This document shows positions 17,458 to 25,829 of a stretch of 33,865 nucleotides of DNA, piece after piece. Origin of the DNA: Methylomonas sp. (GTDB lineage Bacteria; Pseudomonadota; Gammaproteobacteria; Methylococcales; Methylomonadaceae); the NCBI GenBank assembly GCA_026990815.1, contig JALXCS010000384.1, positions 1-33,865 on the forward strand, written 5' to 3'. A program made the translations under genes and the position numbers. The stretch's first letter is position 1; the number at the start of each line of letters is the position of its first letter. The notes under the pieces are model-generated. The model was not told where the DNA came from. It saw only the letters and a program-made list of their open reading frames with translations, and did not search any database.

Positions 17458-18405
17458 ATGAAAAGCTACGATCAACTATTACAATTCTACAATGAAAGCC
17501 TGTTTTCCAAAGTGTAGGGACTAGAGCAGGAACGACAGGAAATTATCAAATTTCAGTACATCGTTATTGCCGTTCTGGCCGCGCTGTCACTGGGACTAAT
17601 ATTATTGGTGTACTTCATGACGGATCGCCCAGATATGGCAACTTTTATGCCCTTGACACTCATATTGGTAATACTTTGGTCTGTTTTGTTTCAAATGGAT
17701 ATTCACCGGGACAGTATTCGCGTTGGTCGATATCAGGAAACATTTAAGCAACAAATTATACACCCACTTATTCAAGCCATGGATGATCAATTTATCCATA
17801 CGCCTGATCACTGCGTATCCTATCAACTGGTCAGGGCCTCGGCATTTTTCCCGACGCGTGTTGATAAGTTTTCGGGTAACGACCATGTGAATGGCCAGGT
17901 TGATGGTGTAGACTTTCAATTCTCCGATGTTAAGTTGCTACAGCGGCATACCGATTCTAAAGGCCGTGTGACTTGGGAGAAATTGTTCTGCGGTACCTTT
18001 TTTGTGGCCGAATTTAACAAACATACACAAGGTGTTACCGTGATTCATCCCGAAACCTGGGAATACGGTGCGCCAAGCTATACGCGTTACTTGAAAATGG
18101 ATAATCCTGAATTTAATCAACAATTTAATGTTTATGGAACCGATTCAATTGAAGCGCATTATTTACTAACCCATACCATGATGAAGCGGCTGATGGAAAT
18201 TAAAAAATTGGCGACAGAAGATCTGCTGATTACATTTGCCGATGGCTGTATTTATCTGGCTATTGATTATGGCAATGACCCGAATGAAGCGCCAATTAAC
18301 ATTCCGGTTTCAAATCGAGTCATTCAATATATCCACACCCTGCAATTATTAGTGGATGTTATTAGGGAATTAAAACTCAATGAAAAACTCTGGGCCAAAC
18401 GCTAA
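17458..18405 (+). pseudogene. DUF3137 family membrane protein gene with in-frame TAG at codon 20
   Basis: From an ATG at 17458 the frame reads MKSYDQLLQFYNESLFSKV, then TAG (17515-17517), and continues open as GLEQERQEIIKFQYIVIAVL to 18405. It includes two membrane helices (about residues 33-50 and 60-75) and the DUF3137 domain (GNDHVNGQVDGVDFQFSD, WEYGAPSYTRY). Without the TAG it would make 315 residues, normal for the family. The first in-frame ATG after the stop is at 17605, and starting there would remove the first membrane helix. The TAG may be a true nonsense mutation of a TGG or CAG codon, a sequencing error, or be read through at low level. The rest of the frame shows no decay, so any loss is recent. 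It follows lemA by eight bases. Confidence 0.75.
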
Positions 18406-18424
18406 TTTTCACCTTGTACTCACC

Positions 18425-18445
18425 AACAAAATTAATTTGTTTTTT
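18425..18445 (+). terminator. Weak hairpin between converging genes
   Basis: AACAAA and TTTGTT (18425-18430 and 18436-18441) flank a 5-nt loop and are followed by TTTT, 20 bases after the DUF3137 stop. The stem is short and AT-rich and overlaps the end of the opposite gene, so it is only a possible terminator. Confidence 0.35.
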
Positions 18446-19085
18446 GACATTTTTCAAACCTCTTGTCAGGGAATTTTCCCTTAAAATCGGCCACAATCTT
18501 TTCAATTTTTTGGTCATTACCCTTCCAGATAATTCGGGAGAAAATATGGTTTCTGACCATGGCATGCTTTTTTATTTTAGCACTCACTCCAAGTTTCTCC
18601 AATATTTCCTGAGCATGAATTGCCTGTTTTGCAGTATCATAGAAACCAAGGGAAATCGCTCCTTTCATCTCACCAAAACGAAATAACCATAAGTCATTAA
18701 CACCTTTTGCCTCAAGAATAGCCACATTCTCTTCGGCCTTAGCCAAGCTTTCAGGTGCAGGATAAAACAGCAGATAACCGTCAACCACTTCAACATCTTT
18801 GAAGTGAAATACGATATTTTCAGCCTCGACCAGATTTTGTTTATTCCAATCCAGAATTTCCTGCTTGTTATCAAAAGGACCAGCTTCATAGCATATCATC
18901 TGATAGACATCATTAGCTGAAACAGGTTGTTGCATGTTGGGATCATTAACTTCACTTAGCAATAATATTTGCCGATTAAGCTCTTCAACACTCGGTTCAA
19001 TCAATGGTTTTAATACCTCAGTTCGCCAGTGCCAAAAATAAAAAATGACATTAACCAGTAACACCAAAAAAAACAGATATCGCAT
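18432..19085 (-). CDS. SPOR-domain-like membrane-anchored protein
   Basis: A 217-residue protein with one N-terminal membrane helix (about 2-20), a variable middle with a single repeat-like alpha/beta segment (about 60-125), and a C-terminal part (about 130-200). The segment ISLGFYDTAKQAIHAQEILEKLG resembles the SPOR fold that binds denuded peptidoglycan at division sites. It is the last gene of birA-coaX-SPOR, 10 bases after coaX. A SPOR protein in this position is common in gammaproteobacteria, which supports the call. The glycan-binding residues cannot be judged by eye, so peptidoglycan binding is inference. Confidence 0.75.
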   Translation of the reverse strand: MRYLFFLVLLVNVIFYFWHWRTEVLKPLIEPSVEELNRQILLLSEVNDPNMQQPVSANDVYQMICYEAGPFDNKQEILDWNKQNLVEAENIVFHFKDVEVVDGYLLFYPAPESLAKAEENVAILEAKGVNDLWLFRFGEMKGAISLGFYDTAKQAIHAQEILEKLGVSAKIKKHAMVRNHIFSRIIWKGNDQKIEKIVADFKGKFPDKRFEKCQKTN

Positions 19086-19095
19086 ATCAGTTTAT

Positions 19096-19833
19096 CTAGG
19101 GTTCCTGTGAAGAATGGCTGCTAACCAAAGCCAGACCAGATAAGACTAAATCGGACTTAACCATAGCATTTATTGTCAGTTGTCTGGCAATTATTTCAGC
19201 ATCCCCTCCTGTTAAAATTAACTGAAAACCAGGGGTTTTTAACATAATGTGCTCTATTAATCCTGCAATTGAGAATATAGCACCCGAATAAATTGCTGCT
19301 TCGGTATTGCCTGCCAACCCCACAGGATAATCTTGATCAACAAGATCAAGCTCCGCAGTCCCTCGTGCCAGTGATTTTTTCATCAACTTCAAACCCGGTG
19401 TAATCAAACCGCCCAAGTGCATTCCGTCATGGTTTAGCAGATCAACAGTAACGGCTGTTCCACAATCAACTATACAAACTGAAAATGGATAATAATTTCG
19501 CGCTGCCACAAGAGCCAGCCAGCGATCAACGCCCAATTTTTCAAAATATTGATAACCGCTCCTAACACCGTACCCTTCAGCTAACGATTGGGGCTTGAAT
19601 ATTTTAATACCTGGCCAAAGCCGAAATAAGGTATCCTGCACCTGATTTGATTTCTTGTTGGTATTAACACTGGCAATCGCGATGCACTCAGGTTGCTCCA
19701 GATTTTGCCACATGAAATATAATTGTTCCGTAAAATCAGGATCATAAGTAACGGATTCAGCCACTGAAATATCTGTTGATTGGTTCAATGCCCATTTTAA
19801 CCGGCTATTACCAATGTCTATTAATAAATTCAT
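19096..19833 (-). CDS. coaX: Type III pantothenate kinase
   Basis: A 245-residue cytosolic kinase that phosphorylates pantothenate in the first step of coenzyme A synthesis. Seen are the N-terminal phosphate-binding LLIDIGNSRLKWAL, the YGVRSGYQYFEKLGVDRW segment, DCGTAVTVDLL, GGLITPGLKLM and LTGGDA near the end, all in family order. Length is normal. The ATG overlaps the birA stop in an ATGA, so the two are translationally coupled. Confidence 0.97.
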   Translation of the reverse strand: MNLLIDIGNSRLKWALNQSTDISVAESVTYDPDFTEQLYFMWQNLEQPECIAIASVNTNKKSNQVQDTLFRLWPGIKIFKPQSLAEGYGVRSGYQYFEKLGVDRWLALVAARNYYPFSVCIVDCGTAVTVDLLNHDGMHLGGLITPGLKLMKKSLARGTAELDLVDQDYPVGLAGNTEAAIYSGAIFSIAGLIEHIMLKTPGFQLILTGGDAEIIARQLTINAMVKSDLVLSGLALVSSHSSQEP

Positions 19834-20822
19834 CCTCTGCGACTAAAACTGACCTCACCTGAAGCAAAGGCTCTTGTATTACCATTGGAATCTTCCATTA
19901 GCAACAAGCCTTGGGTGTCAATCCCCAGAACGGTGCCTGAAAATTGCTGTTGCCCAACATAAAGTATTGCCCGTTTGTTTTTTAAACAATCGTAGTGACA
20001 CCACTCTTCAAAATAAGCTTCAAAACTCAGGACTTCATAAGTAGAAATAACCGTGACCAACTCATTAATTAACAATGCCGTTAGGACATTTCTTGACACC
20101 TGTTTTCCTTGAAGAATTTGCCGTAAATCGACCCATTCCCGGGTAATATTCTGTGCCGCATTTTCTGGCAAAAACATATTAAGTCCTAACCCGATCACGG
20201 CAGTACAAGGACCATCTGCCTCACCACTGACTTCAACCAGAATACCTGCCAGTTTCTTTTCTTGCCAAAAAATATCATTTGGCCATTTCAGGCCAATTTC
20301 TTGGATATCAATCCGATGCAATACTCTAACAACTGCCACACCTATAACCAGGCTCAAAGCAGAAATAGCGGCAGGACTACTGGAAAAACGCCATAGAATT
20401 GAAAAATAGATATTACTGCCAAAAGGCGATACCCATTCTCTGCCCCGCCGCCCTCTGCCAGCATGTTGATACTCGGCAATACAAATAGCGCCGGAACTTT
20501 TTTGTCTTCCAGCTTCCGACATTAAATAGCTATTAGTCGAATCAATTTGATAAAAGATATCAAGTTGACTGATTTTTTTTTCAACTTGCGGATGCAAAGT
20601 TTTCAGGATTTTTTCTACGTCAAACAGTTCCAATTCATCATTTAAACGATATCCCTTACCGCTTAGAGCATGATAATCAAGTCCCAGTTCAGGCAGGCTC
20701 CGGATATGTTTCCAGATTGCAGACCTGCTGATGCCAACTTGTTCGGCTAATTCGGTTCCTGAATGGAAATTTCCGTCTGCAAGAATCTCCAAAATTTTTT
20801 TTAAGCTGCTGGAAATTGCCAT
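19830..20822 (-). CDS. birA: Bifunctional biotin ligase / biotin operon repressor
   Basis: A 330-residue protein. Residues about 1-65 are a winged helix-turn-helix (GTELAEQVGISRSAIWKHIR). The central ligase domain contains the biotinyl-AMP loop GRGRRGREWVSPFGSNIYFS, KWPNDIF and KLAGILVE followed by GLGLNM. A small C-terminal SH3-like domain follows. It attaches biotin to the acetyl-CoA carboxylase carrier protein, and the DNA-binding domain suggests it also represses biotin genes. No bio gene is in the window. It heads birA-coaX-SPOR. Confidence 0.97.
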   Translation of the reverse strand: MAISSSLKKILEILADGNFHSGTELAEQVGISRSAIWKHIRSLPELGLDYHALSGKGYRLNDELELFDVEKILKTLHPQVEKKISQLDIFYQIDSTNSYLMSEAGRQKSSGAICIAEYQHAGRGRRGREWVSPFGSNIYFSILWRFSSSPAAISALSLVIGVAVVRVLHRIDIQEIGLKWPNDIFWQEKKLAGILVEVSGEADGPCTAVIGLGLNMFLPENAAQNITREWVDLRQILQGKQVSRNVLTALLINELVTVISTYEVLSFEAYFEEWCHYDCLKNKRAILYVGQQQFSGTVLGIDTQGLLLMEDSNGNTRAFASGEVSFSRRG

Positions 20823-20894
20823 CGCTAAAAATATCTAAATGGAAATAAAAAATTCCCTGCCGGAAATACTGCGTGAATAGAGAAATAATAAGAC

Positions 20895-20914
20895 AAGCGC
20901 CTTAGTTGGCGCTT
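20895..20914 (-). terminator. Hairpin terminator after pomA-pomB-pilZ
   Basis: A perfect 7-bp stem AAGCGCC / GGCGCTT with a 6-nt loop. On the minus strand it is followed by GTCTTATTATTTC. It lies about 30 bases beyond the pilZ stop and before birA, separating the two operons. Confidence 0.65.
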
Positions 20915-20945
20915 AAGTGAAACGAAGCGAATGCTCAGAAAAGAT

Positions 20946-21548
20946 TCAGGATTCTTTTTTCCCCCTAATTTGTTGCATTTGCCTTTTAACAACATGTTTA
21001 ATGATTAACTCGCGATCCTGTTCTTTCATATTGACATAATCCAGACCGACAACATAAGGATATTCGTTGTCATCTGCATGATTCATTTTCCGGTAAATTA
21101 CTTTACCATAAGTGATAACAATTGCCATACTGGAAGTCAACAGCATTTTAATTTCCAGAAAATCACCTGCATTTAAAGCTTCTTGGCAGGCAAAAGCCAA
21201 ACCGGTCGCACTAATATTGACTTCTCGGGTATTTTCGGTTGAAAAATCAGTTTCCTGCAATAATACCGCCCTGACAATCAGATCCATTTTATCATCCATC
21301 AGTTTCAAATAGTCGGCAATATCAGAATCGTTTTTTTCTAGTCTGCGTAGAATTAACTGTGACTCCTGACTCAAGGCATCCATGGCTGCGGTCAAAGAGA
21401 AATTACCTAATAAATTGTCTTCGACATGGCTGAGTTCTGATATCTGTATTGAATCAACCTTCTTGTAGGTTAAATTAACCTCATCATCAATACGAAAAAA
21501 TCGTCTTCTGTCTTCCCCTCTAACGGGTTGATTTTTTTGTGTTGCCAC
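20946..21548 (-). CDS. PilZ-domain protein with helical insertion
   Basis: A 200-residue cytosolic protein. It begins with RGEDRRRFFRIDDEVNLTY, an arginine-rich PilZ-type start. A helical segment of about 85 residues follows (about 38-105). The second half carries VNISATGLAF, matching the [D/N]xSxxG part of the c-di-GMP site, and the remaining beta-barrel strands to about residue 180. Both arginine and NxSxxG elements are present, so c-di-GMP binding is plausible. Translation appears to start at a GTG with AGGAG five bases upstream. It follows pomB by 11 bases and shares its operon, which suggests a role in c-di-GMP control of the flagellar motor, in the way YcgR acts elsewhere. That role is inference. 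Confidence 0.85.
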   Translation of the reverse strand: MATQKNQPVRGEDRRRFFRIDDEVNLTYKKVDSIQISELSHVEDNLLGNFSLTAAMDALSQESQLILRRLEKNDSDIADYLKLMDDKMDLIVRAVLLQETDFSTENTREVNISATGLAFACQEALNAGDFLEIKMLLTSSMAIVITYGKVIYRKMNHADDNEYPYVVGLDYVNMKEQDRELIIKHVVKRQMQQIRGKKES

Positions 21549-21559
21549 ATTGACTCCTG

Positions 21560-22432
21560 TTAATTTTTAGCCTTGTTCTGAATTATTTTTTTCACCAACT
21601 CATCGTTATTCTGGGTTGTCGGATCATCCTGAGCAATAATGACTTCCACACGTCGGTTCTTTGCCCTGTTTGCTGCAGAAGTATTGGGAACCAGTGGCCT
21701 GGTTTCTGCGTAACCCTCGATAATCAGCCGGTTTTGATCGATCCCTTTATGCCTTAGAATACTGTGTGCTACGGTAACAGCTCGCGATGCAGACAATTCC
21801 CAGTTAGATCGATACCAGTCAGTATTGATAGGTATGTCATCGGTGTGACCGGCAATAATAATTTTGCCTTTGGCGTTTTTAAGCGATTCGGTAATTTTAT
21901 CCATCACTGGCTCAAAACCAGATTTCAAAACGGCGCTTCCTGAAGAAAAGGAACCTTTTTCCTGAATCCTTAAAATAATCTTTAGTCCATCGGTTTCAAC
22001 ACTAACCAATCCTTTTTCAATCTCATCTTTTAGAGACTCCTTGATTTCTTCAGCCTGATCCTCAACTTTCTCAACCATTATTTCCATCAATTGCTGCTTA
22101 ACCTGTTCCATGTTTTCGGCATCAACATCAAGGGTATCTGATTGCTTATTGGTAGTCTGCTTGATCTCTTCTAATGGCGTGGGATCGGTCTGAGCAGGGG
22201 AAAAATGCTGGGCAATAATACTGGTACCCATCGGAGGTTCTGTTGCTGGAATATCTCTTTGCACACCAAAAGCATTTTCCATGGAAATAGCCATTTTTTT
22301 AAACTTGGCTGCATCCATGGTGGCAAAGGAAAGCAGCAGAACAAAAAAGCACATCAGCAACGACATCAAATCAGCAAATGTGGCAAGCCATAAGGGGGCG
22401 CCCGCAGGCGGACATTTTGGACAATCAGACAT
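21560..22432 (-). CDS. pomB: Sodium-driven flagellar stator protein PomB (MotB family)
   Basis: A 290-residue inner-membrane protein. The N-terminus CPKCPPAGAPLWLATFADLM closely resembles Vibrio PomB. The single helix contains the ion-binding aspartate (Asp21 in TFADLMSLL), and the conserved plug region follows (MENAFGVQRD, GTSIIAQHF). A linker leads to an OmpA/MotB peptidoglycan-binding domain (about 165-270: IAGHTDDIPI, NWELSASRAV, NRAKNRRVEV). With PomA it forms the stator that converts ion flow into flagellar torque. It starts nine bases after pomA. The Na+ rather than H+ assignment is by similarity to Vibrio proteins. Confidence 0.93.
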   Translation of the reverse strand: MSDCPKCPPAGAPLWLATFADLMSLLMCFFVLLLSFATMDAAKFKKMAISMENAFGVQRDIPATEPPMGTSIIAQHFSPAQTDPTPLEEIKQTTNKQSDTLDVDAENMEQVKQQLMEIMVEKVEDQAEEIKESLKDEIEKGLVSVETDGLKIILRIQEKGSFSSGSAVLKSGFEPVMDKITESLKNAKGKIIIAGHTDDIPINTDWYRSNWELSASRAVTVAHSILRHKGIDQNRLIIEGYAETRPLVPNTSAANRAKNRRVEVIIAQDDPTTQNNDELVKKIIQNKAKN

Positions 22433-22441
22433 TTAGCTTAC

Positions 22442-23203
22442 CTATTCACCATCTTCAGTTTTGCGCTTTTTTTCAGAAACATATGAATTTAACAAAGCTT
22501 CCAGCACTTTCGGATTCATTCCTTCCTGAATGCCGGTAATAGTATCCAGAATCAGTTCTTTATTGGCTCTTTCATAAATTAATATGCTGGATAACTTATC
22601 GACAATCGGCAAAGCAAAACAATTAGCCACCATCGCACCATAAAGTGTTGTCAAAAGTGCCACCGCCATCGCTGGACCGATACTGGCTGGATCAGACATA
22701 TTTGCCAGCATTTGTACCAGGCCAACCAGGGTTCCGATCATACCCATTGCGGGTGCGAGATCACCAACCCCTTTCCACATATCCTGACCTACTTCGTGAC
22801 GACTGATCAGCTGATTGATTTCCTTGCTTAACATTTTCTGCACAAAAGCAGGTTCATGTCCATCAACACAGAGGGTTATTCCCTTTTTCATAAAAGGATT
22901 ACTGATTTCTTCACCTTCCAACGCCAGCAAACCATTTTTTCTTGCCACATCCGCCAAACGAACTGCCTCTTCAATCAGTTCATTGGGATCTTCTTTCTTG
23001 TTTAAAAAAGCCTTACCTAAAACTCCAAAGGAACGCAAAAAATCAGCCAGCGGGATACGCATTAAGGTAACACCGAATGTTCCACCTATCACAATCAAAA
23101 GTGAAGGAACATTGACAAACAGCATCACATCACCGCCGGTCGCAATCGCAGCTACTATAATTCCCACACCAAGCAGGAATCCAACCAGGCGCGCTATATC
23201 CAC
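22442..23203 (-). CDS. pomA: Sodium-driven flagellar stator protein PomA (MotA family)
   Basis: A 253-residue protein with four membrane helices: two near the N-terminus (about 4-50), a long cytoplasmic loop, and two near 148-200. It contains the family blocks NPFMKKGITLCVDGH, GDLAPAMGMIGTLVGLVQML and IGPAMAVALLTTLYGA, which line the ion path. Length and wording match Vibrio PomA rather than the longer E. coli MotA. The start is a GTG with AGAGG seven bases upstream. First gene of pomA-pomB-pilZ. No other flagellar gene is in the window. Confidence 0.94.
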   Translation of the reverse strand: MDIARLVGFLLGVGIIVAAIATGGDVMLFVNVPSLLIVIGGTFGVTLMRIPLADFLRSFGVLGKAFLNKKEDPNELIEEAVRLADVARKNGLLALEGEEISNPFMKKGITLCVDGHEPAFVQKMLSKEINQLISRHEVGQDMWKGVGDLAPAMGMIGTLVGLVQMLANMSDPASIGPAMAVALLTTLYGAMVANCFALPIVDKLSSILIYERANKELILDTITGIQEGMNPKVLEALLNSYVSEKKRKTEDGE

Positions 23204-23353
23204 CTATAAACCTCTATTTTAAAAAAATGAACACTAGATTTTCAGTATTTATATGGACTTTCAACTGTTTTCCATATATGAAAATTTAATCTTTATTTAT
23301 TTAAAGATTAGTTTACTTTTTCAAAAATCAAAGCCGGAGAAACTAAAAAAAAA

Positions 23354-23397
23354 AATTTCAGTGAAATACTACACAGACCTGTTATTTCACTGAAATT
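23354..23397 (-). terminator. Strong terminator downstream of the GGDEF-EAL gene
   Basis: A 14-bp perfect stem (AATTTCAGTGAAAT and its complement) with a 16-nt loop. On the minus strand it is followed by a run of about eleven T. The plus-strand exit is also T-rich (ATTATTTTTTT), so it could work both ways. Confidence 0.8.
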
Positions 23398-23472
23398 ATT
23401 TTTTTCCAGACAAAACAAGTTAAATTTTATCTTGTGAATCTCTGTACATGACAAAAATTTGTGGAATGTAGG

Positions 23473-23565
23473 TAAGCGATTGAAATAACAAGACATTCTA
23501 TCGCAGGGATACGATAGAGAGTTACACGGATGTATCTATGCGTGTCTTTTTATTTCAATCACTTA
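23473..23565. repeat. 93-nt nested inverted repeat (candidate MITE or structured RNA)
   Basis: Two 23-nt arms (23473-23495 and 23543-23565, core GATTGAAATAA / TTATTTCAATC) pair at 21 of 23 positions. The 47-nt interior forms a 7-bp hairpin (TCTATCG / CGATAGA, loop of 8) and a smaller one (CACG / CGTG). Both outer ends finish in TA, which would fit insertion at a TA site. Function is unknown. Confidence 0.7.
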
Positions 23566-23576
23566 GCTCTTTAACA
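23565..23576 (+). promoter_or_regulatory. boxA-like sequence, orphan
   Basis: AGCTCTTTAACA matches 11 of 12 bases of the rRNA antitermination boxA as I remember it (TGCTCTTTAACA), directly after the nested inverted repeat. No rRNA gene is nearby, so it may be a chance match or a relic. Confidence 0.35.
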
Positions 23577-23608
23577 TCCAAAGTGGTTAATTTTTTGTCG
23601 TGTACAAA

Positions 23609-23624
23609 GCTTGTGAATACAAGC
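23609..23624 (-). terminator. Small hairpin beyond the GGDEF-EAL stop
   Basis: GCTTGT / ACAAGC with a 4-nt loop, 15 bases beyond the stop on the minus strand, followed only by TTTGTAC. A weak terminator or 3' stabilising hairpin. Confidence 0.35.
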
Positions 23625-23639
23625 ATTAAATAGATGAAA

Positions 23640-25829
23640 TTAAGGACAAACACTACGGTTGTTGACTGACTCAAGTAATAATTGCTGAAATTGATGCTTT
23701 TTCATGGGTCGATAAATGAAATAACCTTGTCCCATATTGCAACCTTCTTTTTTCAAAAAATCATACTGCCACTGATTTTCTATACCTTCAGCAACAACTT
23801 TTATGTTCATGCCATGGGCCATTGCAATAATGGCTTTAACAATGCCTACCTGGCCATCACTTTCCATATTTGACACAAACGATCGATCAATTTTCACGGT
23901 ATCAACCGGAAATCGATGTAAATAGCTTAATGATGAATAGCCTGTACCAAAATCATCAATCGATAAGCTGATATTATATTCTTTCAAAGCATTCAGTTTT
24001 TCCAGATTGGTCTCGGCATTATTCATCATGACGGTTTCGGTTAATTCAAACTCGAGATGCCTGTTGAGTTCGTAATCTGGAAATTGATTTCTCACTTTTT
24101 CTAAAATATCAGACTGATGAAATTGCAATGAACTGATATTCAATGCCAGTTTGAAGTTTTCCCGTATCAGCCCTTGCTGCTTCCAGAATTTTAAATACTG
24201 AGTGATTTGTGCAAACAACCAGTCACCGATTCCCAGAATTTGACCGGTTTCTTCAGCCAATGGAATAAATTCTGCCGGCGAAATCTCGCCTTTAGTTCGA
24301 TGATGCCAACGCATTAAAGCCTCCGCACCAATTAAACACCCCCTTTGTAGACAAATTTGCGGCTGAAAAACAAGAGACAATTCATCTTTGGCAATGGCAT
24401 TTCTTAAATCCGATTCCAGAGTTAGCCGATACAGTGATCGCTCATTCATGGCCTTGGTGTAATACTGGAAGTTATTTTTGCCATTTGCTTTCGCGCTATA
24501 CATTGCAGTATCAGCATTTTTTAAAAGCGTCTGAATACTGCCACCATCGTTTGGTGAAATTGCTATGCCGATGCTGAAGGTTACATAAACTTCATGCCCG
24601 TCCAGGTCAAAAGGTTTTTCAAGCGCTTTTAATAACCGATTAGCAACACTGGCTGCAACCTCTTCATTTGGAATATCTGCTAAAAAAACCGTAAATTCAT
24701 CACCGCCCAATCGGCCTATATCAAAGCGGTTAAAATCAATGGAACTGGCACTAAAAACCCGATCTGGAAGTATATTACCGATCAGCCTGTAGTTTTCAGT
24801 TTTGTAGCTTTTATCCTTTTCAGCTGTCCGAATGCATTTTCTTAATCTTTCAGTAATTTTGCATAATAGTAAATCACCAAAATTGTGACCCAATGAATCA
24901 TTGACCCGCTTAAAATCATCCAGATCAATAAAAAGCAAAGCAGACAATAATTGATATTTTTTGTTGGTAACTAAAACTTTATCCAGAACCAGCAAGAAAG
25001 CTTCCCGATTCATTAATCCAGTCAGGGAATCAAAATAAGCCAGCGCCCTGACCTGATCTTCGGTATTCCGTCGTTCCGTAATGTCCTGCAAGGTACCAAT
25101 ACAATCCACTACTTCATTGACATCATTTTTTATAACATTGCCCATATGGGAAATAATCTTCTTAGTCCCATCCCCAGTGAATATTTCATGCTCAATTTCA
25201 AAACTGACACGATTATTGACACAATTGACGATTGCCTGCCTGACCGCTTCAGTATCATGCCCGGGTACATGCTCGAGAAAATCTTGCACAGTAAAACTTT
25301 TTCTGGGATGTGCTTGGATTTCCAGTAAATCATAAACGGTGTTCGACCAATTAAATGATTCATTGACCAAGTGATAGTCCCAATTGGCGATCTTGGCGAT
25401 TTTTTGCGCTTTAGTCAGCCTCTCTTCACTGGATAACAAAGATAAGTTGATTTCATAAGCGCGCAATAAAAATTTGATGCGATAAATCAGAATTGTCCAG
25501 TTTATTGGTTTCCTGGAAAAATCCGTAGCACCAGCCTGAAAGGCATTCTCGATGGATTGATACTCTTCAGTTCCGGCAACAAAAACAATAGGTTTACCGT
25601 TACACATCGAATTTTGTCGTAGCTTCCTGCAAACATCAACACCGCCCATATCTGGTAAATCGTAATCGAGTAATACAAGATCCGGAATACAAGCCAGATC
25701 CTTGGCGATACCTTCGTTCCCTGTAGACGCTGTAAATACTTGATAACCAAACTGCGATAATTTTTTTTCTGCAATCAGGCAGAGCGTCGGATCATCATCA
25801 ATAACTAAAATTTTGTAAACCTTATCCAT
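23640..25829 (-). CDS. Response regulator with PAS, GGDEF and EAL domains (c-di-GMP turnover)
   Basis: The ATG at 25829 gives 729 residues starting [13 protein letters not shown], a canonical receiver start. An ATG at 25850 would add seven residues, and both overlap the kinase gene. Numbered from the longer form: receiver with phospho-aspartate Asp62 ([11 protein letters not shown]), PAS-like domain (about 145-270), intact GGDEF at 382-386 ([10 protein letters not shown]) and an EAL domain with EALMRW (510-512), [21 protein letters not shown] and AEGIE. All key catalytic residues of both output domains are present, so it may make or break c-di-GMP. No RxxD inhibitory site is seen just before GGDEF. 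It is the obvious target of the overlapping hybrid kinase, whose Hpt domain would hand phosphate to the receiver. Last gene of the TonB-YfiR-kinase unit. Confidence 0.93.
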   Translation of the reverse strand: MDKVYKILVIDDDPTLCLIAEKKLSQFGYQVFTASTGNEGIAKDLACIPDLVLLDYDLPDMGGVDVCRKLRQNSMCNGKPIVFVAGTEEYQSIENAFQAGATDFSRKPINWTILIYRIKFLLRAYEINLSLLSSEERLTKAQKIAKIANWDYHLVNESFNWSNTVYDLLEIQAHPRKSFTVQDFLEHVPGHDTEAVRQAIVNCVNNRVSFEIEHEIFTGDGTKKIISHMGNVIKNDVNEVVDCIGTLQDITERRNTEDQVRALAYFDSLTGLMNREAFLLVLDKVLVTNKKYQLLSALLFIDLDDFKRVNDSLGHNFGDLLLCKITERLRKCIRTAEKDKSYKTENYRLIGNILPDRVFSASSIDFNRFDIGRLGGDEFTVFLADIPNEEVAASVANRLLKALEKPFDLDGHEVYVTFSIGIAISPNDGGSIQTLLKNADTAMYSAKANGKNNFQYYTKAMNERSLYRLTLESDLRNAIAKDELSLVFQPQICLQRGCLIGAEALMRWHHRTKGEISPAEFIPLAEETGQILGIGDWLFAQITQYLKFWKQQGLIRENFKLALNISSLQFHQSDILEKVRNQFPDYELNRHLEFELTETVMMNNAETNLEKLNALKEYNISLSIDDFGTGYSSLSYLHRFPVDTVKIDRSFVSNMESDGQVGIVKAIIAMAHGMNIKVVAEGIENQWQYDFLKKEGCNMGQGYFIYRPMKKHQFQQLLLESVNNRSVCP

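Larger units (their letters stand above)
23204..23639. other. Structured non-coding region between two minus-strand operons
   Basis: No gene is visible in 436 bases. It holds the pomA leader and presumed promoter (AT-rich, 23204-23350), a terminator hairpin (23354-23397), a 93-nt nested inverted repeat (23473-23565), a boxA-like sequence (23565-23576) and a small hairpin close to the GGDEF-EAL stop (23609-23624). An AT-rich 8-bp inverted repeat also sits at 23288-23309 in the pomA leader. Confidence 0.7.

Noticed and set aside
23473-23565. c-di-GMP riboswitch
   Set aside because: Tempting between c-di-GMP genes, but I cannot see the conserved core bases of either known class, and it lies downstream of one operon with a terminator before the next.
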